Shown piece after piece: positions 35,190-44,373 of a stretch of DNA of 64,000 nt. Under the pieces are notes generated by a model. The model did no database searches, was not told the DNA's origin, and saw only the letters and a program-made list of their open reading frames with translations. Position 1 is the stretch's first letter. The number at the start of each line of letters is the position of its first letter. The stretch is from Leptobacterium flavescens (GTDB lineage Bacteria > Bacteroidota > Bacteroidia > Flavobacteriales > Flavobacteriaceae): NCBI RefSeq assembly GCF_010671605.1, contig NZ_JAABOO010000001.1:868001-932000 (forward strand), read 5' to 3'. Position numbers and translations under genes: made by a program.

Positions 35190-35504
35190 ATGAAAAAAGT
35201 AGTTTTAATCTTGACTGTTATCCTGATCTTCGGTTTTACTACCCGGGAGGAAACAAACAACAATCCTAATACCGCAATTGTCAATTCCACTATTGCAGAA
35301 GAGATTGATGCTTTTAATAGCATTATCAATAAAAAACTGGAGACGGCAGAAGAATTAGAAAATCGTGCATCCCTGTTGTTTAAAAAAGACAGTAATTCGA
35401 AAGAGGGACAGTCTTTACTTCGCGAAGCACAACTTCAAAGGACCATGACCTTAAAATACAAGGCGGCAATTGCCTGCAGGTTGAATTTTAACGGTGGAAA
35501 CTAA
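35190..35504 (+). CDS. Small exported protein, unknown function
   Basis: 104 residues. A signal peptide (MKKVVLILTVILIFGF) is followed by a low-complexity, asparagine-rich, acidic stretch and a helical part (EELENRASLLFKKDSNSKEG) that could form a short coiled coil. No family recognised. It ends nine bases before repeat copy R3. Confidence 0.55.
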   Translation: MKKVVLILTVILIFGFTTREETNNNPNTAIVNSTIAEEIDAFNSIINKKLETAEELENRASLLFKKDSNSKEGQSLLREAQLQRTMTLKYKAAIACRLNFNGGN

Positions 35505-35512
35505 GGTTCTAA

Positions 35513-35685
35513 ACTGATGCTATCCCGATAGCTATCGGGATGTGACTAGCATCTGAAGCTGGCGCTATCCCGATAGTTATCGGGATGTGACTAGCGTTAA
35601 ACACTTATCTGCTTCAAATCTGGTACCAGAAACATTCTGGCACCAGGCATTGGGAAACATTCCGGAGCCAGGCATTATAAGTCAG
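35513..35685. repeat. Dispersed repeat family, copy R3
   Basis: Two CCCGATAG-type palindromes (35522-35541 perfect; 35567-35586 with one change), then the hairpin GGTACCAGAA-ACA-TTCTGGCACC (35622-35644) and two CAGGCATT-type ends. It closes the repeat-bounded accessory region on the right. Confidence 0.78.
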
Positions 35686-35774
35686 GTAAAATCATTCTTC
35701 AAAACCTGATCTTCATCATATTTTTTGAGTTGTGATTGATCTATCTTTAATAGACAATCATAAAACATTTAGAG

Positions 35775-36194
35775 ATGAAAAAAAGAACCCCTGTTTCCGC
35801 AATTATGAGTACCGACCTGGTAACACTCAATCATACAGACGACCTGGTAACCGCTGAAAAGTTATTTAAAGAAAAGAAGATCCGCCATATTCCCGTAGTA
35901 AGCGGCGATCAAATAAGCGGGATCCTCAGTTATACCGATCTGTTGAGGATCAGTTTTGCCGATGCGGTAGATGAAGATGAAAGTGAGGTAGACACCATTG
36001 TTTACAATATGTTTACCATTGAGCAGGTGATGGCCAAAAAGCTAATGAGCGTATCCTCGAATACCACCATTAAAGAAGTGGCCGAGATCCTGGCAACCCA
36101 CGAGTTTCACGCTCTGCCTGTGGTTGATGAAGGTAAACTGGTAGGAATCGTTACTACTACCGACCTTATCAACTATCTCTTACAGCAGTTCTAA
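35775..36194 (+). CDS. Two-CBS-domain protein
   Basis: 139 residues made of two CBS domains only (about 8-62 and 80-137), with motifs IRHIPVVSGDQISGILSYTDL and HALPVVDEGKLVGIVTTTDL, here shortened as IRHIPVV and HALPVVDEGKLVGIVTT. Such stand-alone CBS pairs bind AMP/ATP or SAM and report energy or redox state. It is convergent with the PepSY-flavodoxin gene and shares its terminator. Partner unknown. Confidence 0.85.
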   Translation: MKKRTPVSAIMSTDLVTLNHTDDLVTAEKLFKEKKIRHIPVVSGDQISGILSYTDLLRISFADAVDEDESEVDTIVYNMFTIEQVMAKKLMSVSSNTTIKEVAEILATHEFHALPVVDEGKLVGIVTTTDLINYLLQQF

Positions 36195-36211
36195 AAATAG
36201 CATAGTAAACA

Positions 36212-36238
36212 AAAAGCCGGAGAAAATCTCCGGCTTTT
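36212..36238. terminator. Bidirectional terminator
   Basis: AAAAGCCGGAG (36212-36222) pairs with CTCCGGCTTTT (36228-36238) between two convergent genes. Confidence 0.85.
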
Positions 36239-36241
36239 AAA

Positions 36242-38440
36242 CTAATAACAATCCATGGCAAGCTGCCCTTTATCCTCAAAATAACTCAGGGGCTTTTGCA
36301 GTTCTTCTTCCGCAACATTTTCCAGGAGATCTAAAACACTACGTTGCATGGTCAGTGAACCGCAGATCATTATAACTCCTCCCCTTTCCAGGCTTTGGAC
36401 AACTTGTTTTTTATTCTGACTCAATATATCCTGTACATATTCCTTTTTTCCTTCCCGGGATAAAGCCAAATGATAAGCAGAAATACGACTCTGATCATAT
36501 GCTTTTTCCAGATAGGGCCTGTAGATATCAAAGGAGTTTTCAGTACGCCCGCCCCAGTAAAGTTGTACCGGCACCTTGTTTTTATTTTCATTTAACATCC
36601 CAAGAAAAGGGGCAATCCCCGTACCATTAGAAATAAGGAGCACTTCAGGAGCATTTTTCGGGAAATGAAAATCAGGATTCCTGCTTATTCCCGCCCTGAT
36701 CTTTTGATTGATGGCAAGTTCACTCAAATAGGAAGAACATTTACCCAAAGCGTGCTTTTTGACACTCAGAAATATAGTATCTCCGATCCGGGCAATCGAA
36801 TACTGCCTTTCCTTTTCCTCTCCCGGAGGGGTAATATTTATAAGGTCTCCCGATTGGAAAACGGTTCTCTTTCGAACCCGTAACTGAAGTAGGAATGTGT
36901 CATCAGCATTTAATTCGCTGTTCTCAACAACCTTAAAGGGTTGCTTCCCGTTTTTCTTTTTTGAAATTGAAGGAAGTTCCGGTTCAATTTCCGTTCGGCT
37001 ATATGTACTCCAGTCCTTTACCCAGTTTTTAAAGGCAGATTCGGACTGATCGTTAATCTTCATCAATGGCATTACAGACCGGAATTCCGGGTGTCCCTGC
37101 AGGAGCCCATCCACTTTTATTGCGAAGCGGCAATAATTGGGGTATGAAGTAGAACCAAAACCTACCACCGAAAATTGCAGTGTATTTACAGGCTTGATCT
37201 CGGCAAACCTTTTCTCAAAAAGTCGGGCGTTAGCCGGGGCATCTCCATCTCCGTAGGTAGCAGTAAAAACGATCAGGTGTTTTGCCTTTGCATAGGTGCT
37301 ATAATCGTTAAGTGAGGAAAGAAAAACCTTTTTACCCGCCCGGACCAGTGCCTTGTAAAATACCTTTGCAAAGGCATAGGTGTTTCCGGTTTCCGAGCCG
37401 ATCAAAAGAATATATTCACATTCATCTTTATCCCATTCGGGAAGAACAGCTTTGGTTTTTCGTCTTCGTTTTAGTGTCATTGCAAAGCCCGTGTATATAA
37501 AAAACAATATACTGGCACTGGCAATAAGCAGGATCAGAGACCACAGGATACTCCCCTCTCCCGTATGCAGCAATAAGCTCCATCGCGAAGCCAGCTGTAC
37601 AAAAGGATAGGGTATTTCACTCAATATCTCTCCCGTATATTGATGCACCAATAGCTCCCGGTCTTTGAGTGCCAGCTCGTAGTAATCTTCAGGGGCTTCG
37701 GAGAAAGGAAATACCAGCTTACGGACCTCTTTCAGAGAAAGCGAGCTAAAGATCTCAGGTCCTGACCCGGATGAAGTTTCAGCTATTTTTTTGTTTACAG
37801 CATCCCAATCGTGCTCTATTCGTGCCTCGGGTAAGAGAGAGAATTTCTCAGCAGAAAGATACACTCCGGTTACGGTAATAATAAGAAGCGGGATCAGCAT
37901 CCATCTCCCCAGGATCACATGATAGCGTTCTCCGAAACTGCTTTCCTGGACTCTCGTAAACCACTTTTTAATTCCTCCCTGTCTTTTGGCAATAAGTATA
38001 ATTCCTGTAACGGCAATCAGGCATAATAACAGGGAAACAAGTCCAACAAAAAAACGCCCTGTACTTTTTAGGAATAAGGACCGGTGCAGGCTGGTCATAA
38101 AACTAAAAAAGGGCGTTTTCTTTTGAACACTGCCGAGTTTTTCGGCAGTGTTCGGATGTATATAAATGGTTTCACTATTCCCCTCATCCGTAATGACCGA
38201 AGCTTTTACAAAATCATCGGTTGTTACTTCCAGTTCCAGTACTTCCTCATAGGTTTTATTTAAGGCATCCATGGTCTCCGAAAGCGTAATGTTCCGGATA
38301 TCTGCCACATCATAGGGTTGCACGGCTTGTGAAATAGGCTCAAAAGCCAGTATTACTCCGCTAACAGATGCAATTATTAAAAACAATGAAGATATCAGTG
38401 CCAGTAAAAAATGGCTGTACCTCCAGATGGAGAGGGTCAT
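36242..38440 (-). CDS. PepSY-membrane, flavodoxin and FAD/NAD(P)H reductase fusion
   Basis: 732 residues. Residues 1-325 are a PepSY membrane region with four or five helices (about 10-35, 130-152, 178-198, 297-322) and a periplasmic loop. 343-490 is a flavodoxin-like domain with FMN motifs GSETGNTYA (348-356) and TATYGDGDAP (393-402). 500-732 is an FNR-like module with RQYSIA (545-550), NGTGIAPF (605-612) and CGS (693-695). Electrons could run from NAD(P)H through FAD and FMN to the membrane domain, fitting a periplasmic ferric or haem reductase. It ends the four-gene minus-strand operon facing hmuR. Confidence 0.88.
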   Translation of the reverse strand: MTLSIWRYSHFLLALISSLFLIIASVSGVILAFEPISQAVQPYDVADIRNITLSETMDALNKTYEEVLELEVTTDDFVKASVITDEGNSETIYIHPNTAEKLGSVQKKTPFFSFMTSLHRSLFLKSTGRFFVGLVSLLLCLIAVTGIILIAKRQGGIKKWFTRVQESSFGERYHVILGRWMLIPLLIITVTGVYLSAEKFSLLPEARIEHDWDAVNKKIAETSSGSGPEIFSSLSLKEVRKLVFPFSEAPEDYYELALKDRELLVHQYTGEILSEIPYPFVQLASRWSLLLHTGEGSILWSLILLIASASILFFIYTGFAMTLKRRRKTKAVLPEWDKDECEYILLIGSETGNTYAFAKVFYKALVRAGKKVFLSSLNDYSTYAKAKHLIVFTATYGDGDAPANARLFEKRFAEIKPVNTLQFSVVGFGSTSYPNYCRFAIKVDGLLQGHPEFRSVMPLMKINDQSESAFKNWVKDWSTYSRTEIEPELPSISKKKNGKQPFKVVENSELNADDTFLLQLRVRKRTVFQSGDLINITPPGEEKERQYSIARIGDTIFLSVKKHALGKCSSYLSELAINQKIRAGISRNPDFHFPKNAPEVLLISNGTGIAPFLGMLNENKNKVPVQLYWGGRTENSFDIYRPYLEKAYDQSRISAYHLALSREGKKEYVQDILSQNKKQVVQSLERGGVIMICGSLTMQRSVLDLLENVAEEELQKPLSYFEDKGQLAMDCY

Positions 38441-38447
38441 AAGCTAT

Positions 38448-38936
38448 TTATTGGGGTATCATTCTTATATATCGGATAAAACCTTTTCCGTCTATTTTTG
38501 CTTTCACATTCTCCGAAGTAAGTTCGAACTGAACATCATCTGCATAATATTCCTGATCTTCCACAGCCGTTTCGAACCGGATACTGTAACCCGCATCTAT
38601 CTTATCATTCGGTATTTTAATAACACTTACCGTACGTTCTCCTCCGGCAATGGTCTCTCCGGAAATAGCATCAATATCGGGGCGGCGTTTCCCGTAAAAC
38701 TTCCACCATTCGGTGATATCACTATACCACTCTTTATCTTTGCCCTGAACATAGAGGGTCTCTTCATATTCTCCTTCGGGGTTCATCAGGGAAATAACTA
38801 CATAAGCTCCTTCCCCGGAATAGTTAACCATCTGGATCAGGCATTTTACATTGGTAGTTTCTGTGGGTTTGGCAAAAGCCATCAACATTATTACAGCAAG
38901 AATGGCTATTGGAAATAATTTAAAAATAGATCGCAT
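38448..38936 (-). CDS. DUF2271 periplasmic protein
   Basis: 162 residues with a signal peptide (MRSIFKLFPIAILAVIMLMAFA). The mature part has the DUF2271 layout: an N-terminal strand region (IQMVNYSGEGAYVVISLMNPEGEY, shortened here), DISGETIAGGER-like centre (DAISGETIAGGERTVSV) and a C-terminal RYIRMIP. DUF2271 proteins are regularly found beside PepSY reductases in iron-uptake loci, as here. Seven bases separate it from that gene. Confidence 0.84.
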   Translation of the reverse strand: MRSIFKLFPIAILAVIMLMAFAKPTETTNVKCLIQMVNYSGEGAYVVISLMNPEGEYEETLYVQGKDKEWYSDITEWWKFYGKRRPDIDAISGETIAGGERTVSVIKIPNDKIDAGYSIRFETAVEDQEYYADDVQFELTSENVKAKIDGKGFIRYIRMIPQ

Positions 38937-38937
38937 G

Positions 38938-40431
38938 TTATCGCAAAAAGTTTAGTTCGACATTTTGTTTTTGGAGCAGCTCATTTTCTCTGGCCAGGTC
39001 TAATACCGTTTCATCAAAATCGGTTTTCAATTTTTTATTCGCTCCTTTTTCAAGCAGGAATTTCAGGATCTCCGTATCTGTAGCCTTCATAGCTGCAAGA
39101 TGTAAGGGAGTAATACCTTCCTTATTTTTCAGGTTGATGGGAATATTAAACTGAGCCACTTCTTTTAACAGGGCCATATTATTCTCCTTTACCGCCAGGT
39201 GCCAGAGGGTATTTCCTTTAGACTGCGCTTCGGTAAAATCGAGACCGGCATCCTGAAGCATTTTCAACTTCTGTTCAAATGGCTTTGTATTCCTCTCATT
39301 AAAGGAGTTCAGCAGATAATAAGCCAGGCTATTACCCTCAGTATCCTTCGCCTTTATATCTGCACCTTTCTTAAGCATGAATTGTGCAACTTCTGCTGTA
39401 TTTCGCCTTAACGCCAGCATAAGAGCGGTTTGCCCTTCTTTATTCTTTGTATTGATATCTGTAATATATTCGGACAAAAAGGATATGCTCTTAAGATCGT
39501 TACGGCTGGCGGCATTGAGGAAAGCCGTATTTCCATTCATATCCGGCTGGTTTACATCTACTCCCTTATCTATGAAGTAAGCAAATATTTTCAGGTCTTT
39601 GTTTCTATAGGCCAACGCATGAAGAGGCGTAAAGCCTTTATCTGTGGTTATATTCGGTTCTAATCCCAAAGCTTCAAGGTATTTATAGGTTTCTAAAGTA
39701 TTGGCGCTGTTTCGGGTTCCCTGGCTGGCAAAAATAAAAGCATTAGCTCCCTCTTTGGTAAGCGATCTGTAATCCACTCCTTTTTTAACAAGCAGGTCCA
39801 GCAATTCTGTATTTCCTTTTTTGGCGGCATAGTTAAAAATACCGTTACCGTTATTATCCTTGCTGTGAAGATCAATTCCCTTTGTTACGAAGTAGTCGAT
39901 CAGCGAATCGTCCTTCAGGAAAGGAGCTAGGAGTAAAAGTGCATTTGCTCCGTCGTGATTGGTTTCTGTTTTCGGATCGGATCCGTGAGAAATACAAAAA
40001 TTGTAAAGCGCAGTATTCAACTGTCCGGTAACCGCTGTAAAGTTGAGCAGGGAATAGCCATGGCTATCGATCAGACCTGTCTTTGCGCCCTTACTCACCA
40101 GGTATTTCATCATTTCCAGATTGTTACGGTATGCAGCCCAAAAAATATAGGTACGTCCGTCGTGGGTACGTTTATTCACCCCATTACCTTTTTGCTCCAA
40201 CAGGTATTTAACAGTGACATTATCTGTTTTTTCGATCAATGCCCAGGAAACTGCATCGAAAGCATTCGAATTTAATTCGGAAGGGTCGTTCCCGGCGGCA
40301 ATATCTTTTTCTACCTGGGAGACAGAAGGGTTTGCTTTCCAGTAATCACGGGACAAAAACACATTTTGAGCCCCGGCTTTAACAGATACAAAACATATTG
40401 CTAAAGCGATTAGATAATATAATCTTTTCAT
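38938..40431 (-). CDS. Periplasmic ankyrin-repeat protein
   Basis: 497 residues with a signal peptide (about 1-21, ending KAGAQ). About a dozen ankyrin repeats of roughly 33 residues follow, for example DGRTYIFWAAYRNNLEMMKYL, shown by GRTYIFWAA, and EGITPLHLAAMK, KGFTPLHALA, EGQTALMLALRR. Ankyrin stacks bind other proteins. An exported one next to haem-uptake genes might act as a scaffold, but no partner is known to me. One-base gaps on both sides show a tight operon. Confidence 0.87.
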   Translation of the reverse strand: MKRLYYLIALAICFVSVKAGAQNVFLSRDYWKANPSVSQVEKDIAAGNDPSELNSNAFDAVSWALIEKTDNVTVKYLLEQKGNGVNKRTHDGRTYIFWAAYRNNLEMMKYLVSKGAKTGLIDSHGYSLLNFTAVTGQLNTALYNFCISHGSDPKTETNHDGANALLLLAPFLKDDSLIDYFVTKGIDLHSKDNNGNGIFNYAAKKGNTELLDLLVKKGVDYRSLTKEGANAFIFASQGTRNSANTLETYKYLEALGLEPNITTDKGFTPLHALAYRNKDLKIFAYFIDKGVDVNQPDMNGNTAFLNAASRNDLKSISFLSEYITDINTKNKEGQTALMLALRRNTAEVAQFMLKKGADIKAKDTEGNSLAYYLLNSFNERNTKPFEQKLKMLQDAGLDFTEAQSKGNTLWHLAVKENNMALLKEVAQFNIPINLKNKEGITPLHLAAMKATDTEILKFLLEKGANKKLKTDFDETVLDLARENELLQKQNVELNFLR

Positions 40432-40432
40432 C

Positions 40433-41338
40433 TTATGGTTTTTTTACGAAGGATTCGATAATAGAATTGATATCGGCTTCCGCCTGATAATCCTCCGAAA
40501 AAAGATGTTTGTAAAGCACTTTGTTATCCACCTTATTTTCCAGAGACAGATTTCTTTTACGTCCGAATACCTCATCCCATTTAGCGCGTACCATAGCCCA
40601 TTTTGCCTGATGTTCCTTCCACCAGTCGGCAGCTGCCTTGCATCGGCTGTCATCTACTCTTCTATAGATATTGTATCCTTTTTCCCTGGCGATTACGATG
40701 TCTTCTTTCCCATCTTCTCTAAGGACCTTACCATTATCCTGATCATGAACCCAACCAGCTCCGGTTATCTCATGACGATTTCCTCTTAAGGTTACATTAT
40801 AATCACTGCGGGTAGTGTATTCACGACGAGGAAGCGGAGCATCCGTAGTATTCTCCCAATAGCTTTTTCCATCTACATGTACCCAGGTAGCTGAACCTTC
40901 GTAACGCGGACTGTCATCTACCTGATATACTTTTTGGGTCCACTGCCCCTTAACTTCTTTCTCCGGTTTCTGAATATACTGCCACTTATTATCTCCATTA
41001 TACATATAAAAGTCCTGGTTTTCGTATAACCAGTCCTGTCTCCAGTGTTTTACAATATAAGGTTTGGATGGCTTTCCAACCTGCAACAGGTGCTGAATGG
41101 ATATCTTGTTTCTCTCATCTACTACCAATTGTGCCCATTCAAGACCTTTATCGGTTTTGGTCTTTGAAGGTTTATAAAGAGAATCCTTAGAGTAATTAAA
41201 GGTCTCTGCAAAATTGAAAGTAACTTCAAAACAGCCGCACATTTCCTTGATAGCGTTGGCATCTTGTTTCTTCTTACTCTGGGCGTTTACTGAACACGTC
41301 ACTAAAAACATAAATAGGGTATAGATTGTTGTTCTCAT
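40433..41338 (-). CDS. DUF6607-family exported protein
   Basis: 301 residues with a signal peptide (MRTTIYTLFMFLVTCSVNAQ). Rich in Trp and Tyr (KHWRQDWLYENQDFYMYNG, WVHVDGKSYW, GAGWVHDQDNG), without membrane segments after the signal. I recall this as the DUF6607 family, found in flavobacterial haem/iron loci; biochemical function unknown. It is the first gene of the four-gene minus-strand operon and directly divergent from hmuR, so it should share iron control. Confidence 0.75.
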   Translation of the reverse strand: MRTTIYTLFMFLVTCSVNAQSKKKQDANAIKEMCGCFEVTFNFAETFNYSKDSLYKPSKTKTDKGLEWAQLVVDERNKISIQHLLQVGKPSKPYIVKHWRQDWLYENQDFYMYNGDNKWQYIQKPEKEVKGQWTQKVYQVDDSPRYEGSATWVHVDGKSYWENTTDAPLPRREYTTRSDYNVTLRGNRHEITGAGWVHDQDNGKVLREDGKEDIVIAREKGYNIYRRVDDSRCKAAADWWKEHQAKWAMVRAKWDEVFGRKRNLSLENKVDNKVLYKHLFSEDYQAEADINSIIESFVKKP

Positions 41339-41369
41339 TAATGATGATTTTGATTTTAAAAGTTCGGGT

Positions 41370-41419
41370 CAAAAATAGTTATTTTTATTTATTCTAAATA
41401 AGAATAATTTATATATTTG
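41370..41419. promoter_or_regulatory. Divergent promoters with a Fur-box-like palindrome
   Basis: Minus strand: TATTTTTG (41377-41370) as -7 of the DUF6607 operon. Plus strand: TATATTTG (41412-41419) as -7 of hmuR. Between them TTATTCT-AAATA-AGAATAA (41389-41407) is a perfect 7-5-7 palindrome, like Fur boxes, covering the -33 region of both. A smaller AGAAT-C-ATTCT palindrome is at 41429-41439. Confidence 0.68.
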
Positions 41420-41446
41420 CCGCTATTAAGAATCATTCTAAACAAT

Positions 41447-43558
41447 ATGAATCACAACAACCTGATCTTAAGCATTTTATGTTTTTCAATTTTTACAACA
41501 TCAATTCAAGCCCAAAACGGAAGCAAACCTATTAATGAATCAAAAACAGATACAACAGGCCTTACACAGCTAAGTGAAGTTATCCTTACCGCCACCAGAA
41601 CAAAGCGACAACTTTCTTCTCTCCCATTACCTGCGCAAATCGTTACTAAAAAGGAGATCAGGAGTATAAATTCGGTACGTCTGACCGATATTTTAAATGA
41701 GCAAACCGGACTTATAACGGTTCCGGATTTCGGAGGAGGTGAGGGAGTTCAATTACAAGGACTGGACAGTCAATATACCTTAATACTTATAGACGGGGTA
41801 CCTCTTGTGGGTAGATCTGCAGGAACTCTGGACCTGAGCCCTCTGACAGCCGGGAATATCAAACAAATAGAAATAGTAAAAGGTGCTTCTTCCAGCTTAT
41901 ACGGGAGTGAAGCCCTCGGTGGAGTGATCAATATTATTACGGAAGATCCCGAAGAAGGTTTCAGAGGGAATATCGGTCATCGAACCAGTAGTTTTAACGC
42001 TCAGGACCTGAGTACCGAGCTTAATTTTAAAAAGAAGAAGTTCGGTATCAATGCTTTTTTTAACCGGTTCAGTAGTGACGGATACGACCTTCTGGACAAT
42101 GATGTACTCAATACTGTAGAACCTTTTAGCAATTACACCTTAAATGCGAAAGTATCCTACGACTTTACCGAAAACACCAAACTATTGCTTTCCGGGCGTT
42201 ATTACGCCCAGGAACAGGACAATATAGCCTCGGAAGATCTGCAGGGTGAGAGCAGTATTAACGAATGGAATGCACATCTGAAATTCGATCACAGATTTAA
42301 TGATAAATGGAGTACCTATTTCGAATTCTATTCCACCCAATACAAAGCAGAAGAGTTCCTTAACGACAATACCGGCAGCAGGTTTTCGGAAAGCGATTTC
42401 GATCAGCGGTTTTTACGCCCTGAAATCCGCGCTTCCTTTAGCCCCAACAAAAAGAACACACTGGTAGCAGGAGCAGGTCTGACCCATGAAACTCTGGACA
42501 GGACCGATTTCTTTGAGCAGCCCGAATTCAATTCGCCATATATCTACGCTCAGTACGATGCGTACCCTCTGGAAAAATTAAATGTTATTCTCGGGTTCCG
42601 CTATGACGACCACAGTGAATACAAATCGCAATTCAGTCCCAAAGCCGCTTTCCGATATGAACTTACCGATGAGCTGGCCGTAAAGGGGTCTGTGGGTTAC
42701 GGATTTAAAGCCCCTGATTTCAGGCAGCTTTATTTCGATTTTACCAATGCCACTGTGGGATATACGGTCCTGGGATACAACGCCGTGTCAAGTCAGTTAA
42801 CGGAGCTGGCCAATCAGGGACAGCTAACCCCCGAAACCGTTAACAATCTGCCTTCGATCATTGCACAATTTGACGATGCCCTGAGGCCGGAAAGCTCTAT
42901 CAGTTACAATTTCGGTTTTGACTACAAACCTACCTCCGCATTAAGTTTAAATGTCAACCTTTTCAGAAACGATATCGACAATCTGATCGATACCCGGGTA
43001 ATTGCCCGAAAAACCAATGGCCAGAATGTCTTTAGTTATACCAATGTAGACCAGGTATACACTCAGGGAGTTGAATTCAACACCAAATGGAAAGCTACAG
43101 CCCAGCTTACTGTTTCGGGAGGTTATCAGTTACTTTTTGCAAAGGACAAGGAAGCCGAAGATGCCTTTGAGAACGGCGAGGTCTTTGCCCGTGAGAATCC
43201 GGCTTCTCCTTCCTTCCAGCTGGAAAAAGGAGATTATTTCGGGCTGTTCAACAGGTCGAGGCATATGGCCAATTTCAAGATATTCTACACGCTTCCCAAA
43301 TGGAAAATGAATACCAATCTGCGCGCCACCTACCGAAGTAAATACGGTCTGTTCGATTCTAACGGGAATACCTACCTGGACGATTTCGATTCTTTTGTAG
43401 ACGGCTATAGTATCTGGGATTTTGCTATCAACAAAACCTTTTATGACAACTATCAACTGGGTTTTGGGGTAGATAATCTTTTCAACTTCACCGACCCGCA
43501 GAACATCAGCAATATAGCGGGACGCATTTTATACGGAAAACTAAATATTAAATTCTAA
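41447..43558 (+). CDS. hmuR: TonB-dependent haem receptor, HmuR-like
   Basis: 703 residues from the ATG at 41447 (a TTG frame start at 41417 lies inside the promoter). Signal peptide ends SIQAQ. The TonB-box/plug region has LSEVILTATRT, LTDILNEQTGLI, GVPLVGRSAGTLDL and VKGASSSLYGSEALGGVINI, and the barrel ends in GKLNIKF. The GFKAPDFRQLYF segment matches the motif of HmuR/BtuB-type receptors. Together with the HmuY gene 10 bases downstream this is a haem-uptake pair. The energy-providing TonB/ExbBD genes are not in the window. Confidence 0.88.
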   Translation: MNHNNLILSILCFSIFTTSIQAQNGSKPINESKTDTTGLTQLSEVILTATRTKRQLSSLPLPAQIVTKKEIRSINSVRLTDILNEQTGLITVPDFGGGEGVQLQGLDSQYTLILIDGVPLVGRSAGTLDLSPLTAGNIKQIEIVKGASSSLYGSEALGGVINIITEDPEEGFRGNIGHRTSSFNAQDLSTELNFKKKKFGINAFFNRFSSDGYDLLDNDVLNTVEPFSNYTLNAKVSYDFTENTKLLLSGRYYAQEQDNIASEDLQGESSINEWNAHLKFDHRFNDKWSTYFEFYSTQYKAEEFLNDNTGSRFSESDFDQRFLRPEIRASFSPNKKNTLVAGAGLTHETLDRTDFFEQPEFNSPYIYAQYDAYPLEKLNVILGFRYDDHSEYKSQFSPKAAFRYELTDELAVKGSVGYGFKAPDFRQLYFDFTNATVGYTVLGYNAVSSQLTELANQGQLTPETVNNLPSIIAQFDDALRPESSISYNFGFDYKPTSALSLNVNLFRNDIDNLIDTRVIARKTNGQNVFSYTNVDQVYTQGVEFNTKWKATAQLTVSGGYQLLFAKDKEAEDAFENGEVFARENPASPSFQLEKGDYFGLFNRSRHMANFKIFYTLPKWKMNTNLRATYRSKYGLFDSNGNTYLDDFDSFVDGYSIWDFAINKTFYDNYQLGFGVDNLFNFTDPQNISNIAGRILYGKLNIKF

Positions 43559-43568
43559 TTATATCATT

Positions 43569-44195
43569 ATGAGAACATCTAAATTTTTAATTCTAATGGC
43601 AATTACTGCCGGATTCATTTCATGTAGCAGCGATGATGACGGGCCAGATTTACAACCGGTACAATCTCAAACCGTGAGTAACCTTCACGCACCGCAGCAA
43701 GGCGGACAGGGGCAACCTGTCTCGGGAGAGTTCAGCAAGTTTGATTTCGACACAGGTCAGGCTACTACCAGTGATACGGACTGGGATATTGCTTTCAGGG
43801 GAACCACAATTATCGTTAACGGAGGTGTTTCTCAGGGAACCACCGATGAGCCCGGTAGAACATCAGAAGCAGCAGCCTATATTGCCACAGGAACCATGGA
43901 AAGTATAACTTCTGTAGACACCGGCCTTTTTACTCAGGATTCCGCTTCGGAATTAGCCATTCCTTCGGGAAGTGATAACGGATGGTACAACTATTCAGGG
44001 CCACCAAATTTTCTGATCACTCCATTGGCCGGTAAAATATTGGTATTCCGAACAAGTGAAGGTCGCTACGCCAAAGTCGAGATCTTAAGCTACTACAAAG
44101 ATGCTCCTGCCAATCCGGATGCAACGACAAACGAATCCCGCTATTACACTTTTAACTTTGTGTATCAGCCCAATAATAATGTAACCGATTTTTAG
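43569..44195 (+). CDS. hmuY: HmuY-family haem-binding lipoprotein
   Basis: 208 residues. Lipobox FISC with Cys19 followed by a Ser-Asp-rich linker, so it is anchored in the outer membrane, likely on the surface. The core has the HmuY layout: FDFDTGQATTSDTDWDIAFRGTTI (shortened), IPSGSDNGWYNY and KILVFRTSEGRYAKVEILSYY. In Porphyromonas HmuY takes haem by two histidines; such a His pair is not obvious here, so the ligands may differ. It is cotranscribed with hmuR and followed by a strong terminator. Confidence 0.85.
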   Translation: MRTSKFLILMAITAGFISCSSDDDGPDLQPVQSQTVSNLHAPQQGGQGQPVSGEFSKFDFDTGQATTSDTDWDIAFRGTTIIVNGGVSQGTTDEPGRTSEAAAYIATGTMESITSVDTGLFTQDSASELAIPSGSDNGWYNYSGPPNFLITPLAGKILVFRTSEGRYAKVEILSYYKDAPANPDATTNESRYYTFNFVYQPNNNVTDF

Positions 44196-44228
44196 CCCCG
44201 ATCATTTTAAAGCCTGTTTAGTGTGTTA

Positions 44229-44256
44229 AGAGCCGGAGATGATCTCCGGCTTTTTT
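44229..44256 (+). terminator. Terminator after hmuY
   Basis: AGCCGGAGA (44229-44237) pairs with TCTCCGGCT (44241-44249) around TGA, then a T-run. Confidence 0.87.
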
Positions 44257-44373
44257 ATTTTTCTTTAAATATTCCATCCCGAAATTGCAGGTCAATTTAT
44301 TATCTTCACGATCGAATAAAAGACAATGGTCTTATATTCTCTCAACCGAACCTAAAACAAGTAAATCAAACCA

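Noticed and set aside
25478-35685. Integron cassette array with the repeats as attC sites
   Set aside because: No integrase, no proper core-site pair (GTTRRRY and inverse) in the repeats, and blocks carry several genes in mixed orientation.
41417-41446. TTG start 10 codons before the hmuR ATG
   Set aside because: It lies inside the -7 promoter box and precedes the signal peptide; ATG at 41447 fits better.
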